From: Pseudomonadota bacterium
Lineage (GTDB): Bacteria > Pseudomonadota > Gammaproteobacteria > Burkholderiales > Burkholderiaceae
NCBI GenBank assembly: GCA_029777935.1
Contig: JAKORH010000057.1
Location: 1 to 17,472 of the forward strand
DNA: 17,472 nt
Direction: 5' to 3'
Shown here: positions 17,466 to 17,472 of the stretch, piece after piece
How the letters are laid out: the number at the start of each line of letters is the position of its first letter
Position numbering within the stretch: position 1 is the first letter of the stretch
Translations under genes and position numbers: made by a program
The notes under the pieces: generated by a model
Database searches by the model: none
What the model saw: the letters and a program-made list of their open reading frames with translations, nothing else
Told to the model about the DNA's origin: nothing

Positions 17466-17472
17466 AAGCGGA
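17462..17472 (+). CDS. 5' end of the next operon gene (cut by the window)
   Basis: ATG 17462 overlaps the ammonia-lyase stop as ATGA and is preceded by GAGGAGG (17448-17454) with a 7-nt spacer, identical in form to the site before the ammonia-lyase. Only three codons (MKA) are visible, so the product cannot be named. The arrangement shows that the catabolic operon continues beyond the right edge. Confidence 0.7.

Overview
The window is very GC-rich, tightly packed bacterial DNA with strong G/C bias at third codon positions. The gene families present (class III aminotransferase with a PotA-like ATPase, D-aminoacylase with an M81 peptidase, Dpp-type transporter with 2,3-diaminopropionate ammonia-lyase, GGDEF-EAL protein) and the palindromic intergenic repeats fit a betaproteobacterium of Burkholderiales type. 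This placement is inference; there is no rRNA or marker gene here to prove it.

Layout, left to right. (1) 1-162 is the 3' end of a plus-strand gene that I cannot identify, followed by half of a dispersed repeat. (2) 3416-217 on the minus strand is a three-gene operon: class III aminotransferase, short-chain dehydrogenase/reductase and a PotA-like ABC ATPase. The spacers are 2-3 nt. No permease or binding-protein gene follows the ATPase. (3) 3417-3659 is a divergent intergenic region with several perfect inverted repeats. (4) 3660-5828 on the plus strand is a membrane-bound GGDEF-EAL protein with intact motifs for both c-di-GMP synthesis and breakdown. (5) 10367-5843 on the minus strand holds D-aminoacylase, M81 (MlrC-like) metallopeptidase and an amidase-signature hydrolase, with a repeat element in each gap. 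(6) 10368-10515 is the divergent control region. (7) 10516 to the right edge on the plus strand is a peptide ABC transporter (binding protein, two permeases, two ATPases), then 2,3-diaminopropionate ammonia-lyase, then the first codons of another gene.

Blocks 5 and 7 probably form one catabolic locus. A peptide or N-acyl amino acid compound would be imported by the Dpp/Opp-type system, trimmed by the deacylase, M81 enzyme and amidase, and a released diaminopropionate-type amino acid would be split to pyruvate and ammonia. No transcription regulator is encoded in the window.

The most unusual feature is the load of palindromic repeats inside these operons. One family occurs three times (8843-8920, 12122-12199, 15153-15240). 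It is doubly symmetric: each half is a hairpin and the two halves are near reverse complements. The third copy lies inside a reading frame and supplies the C-terminal tail of an ATPase. A second family separates the two permease genes and is crossed by a 41-codon ORF that would couple their translation. A third family lies between the M81 and amidase genes.
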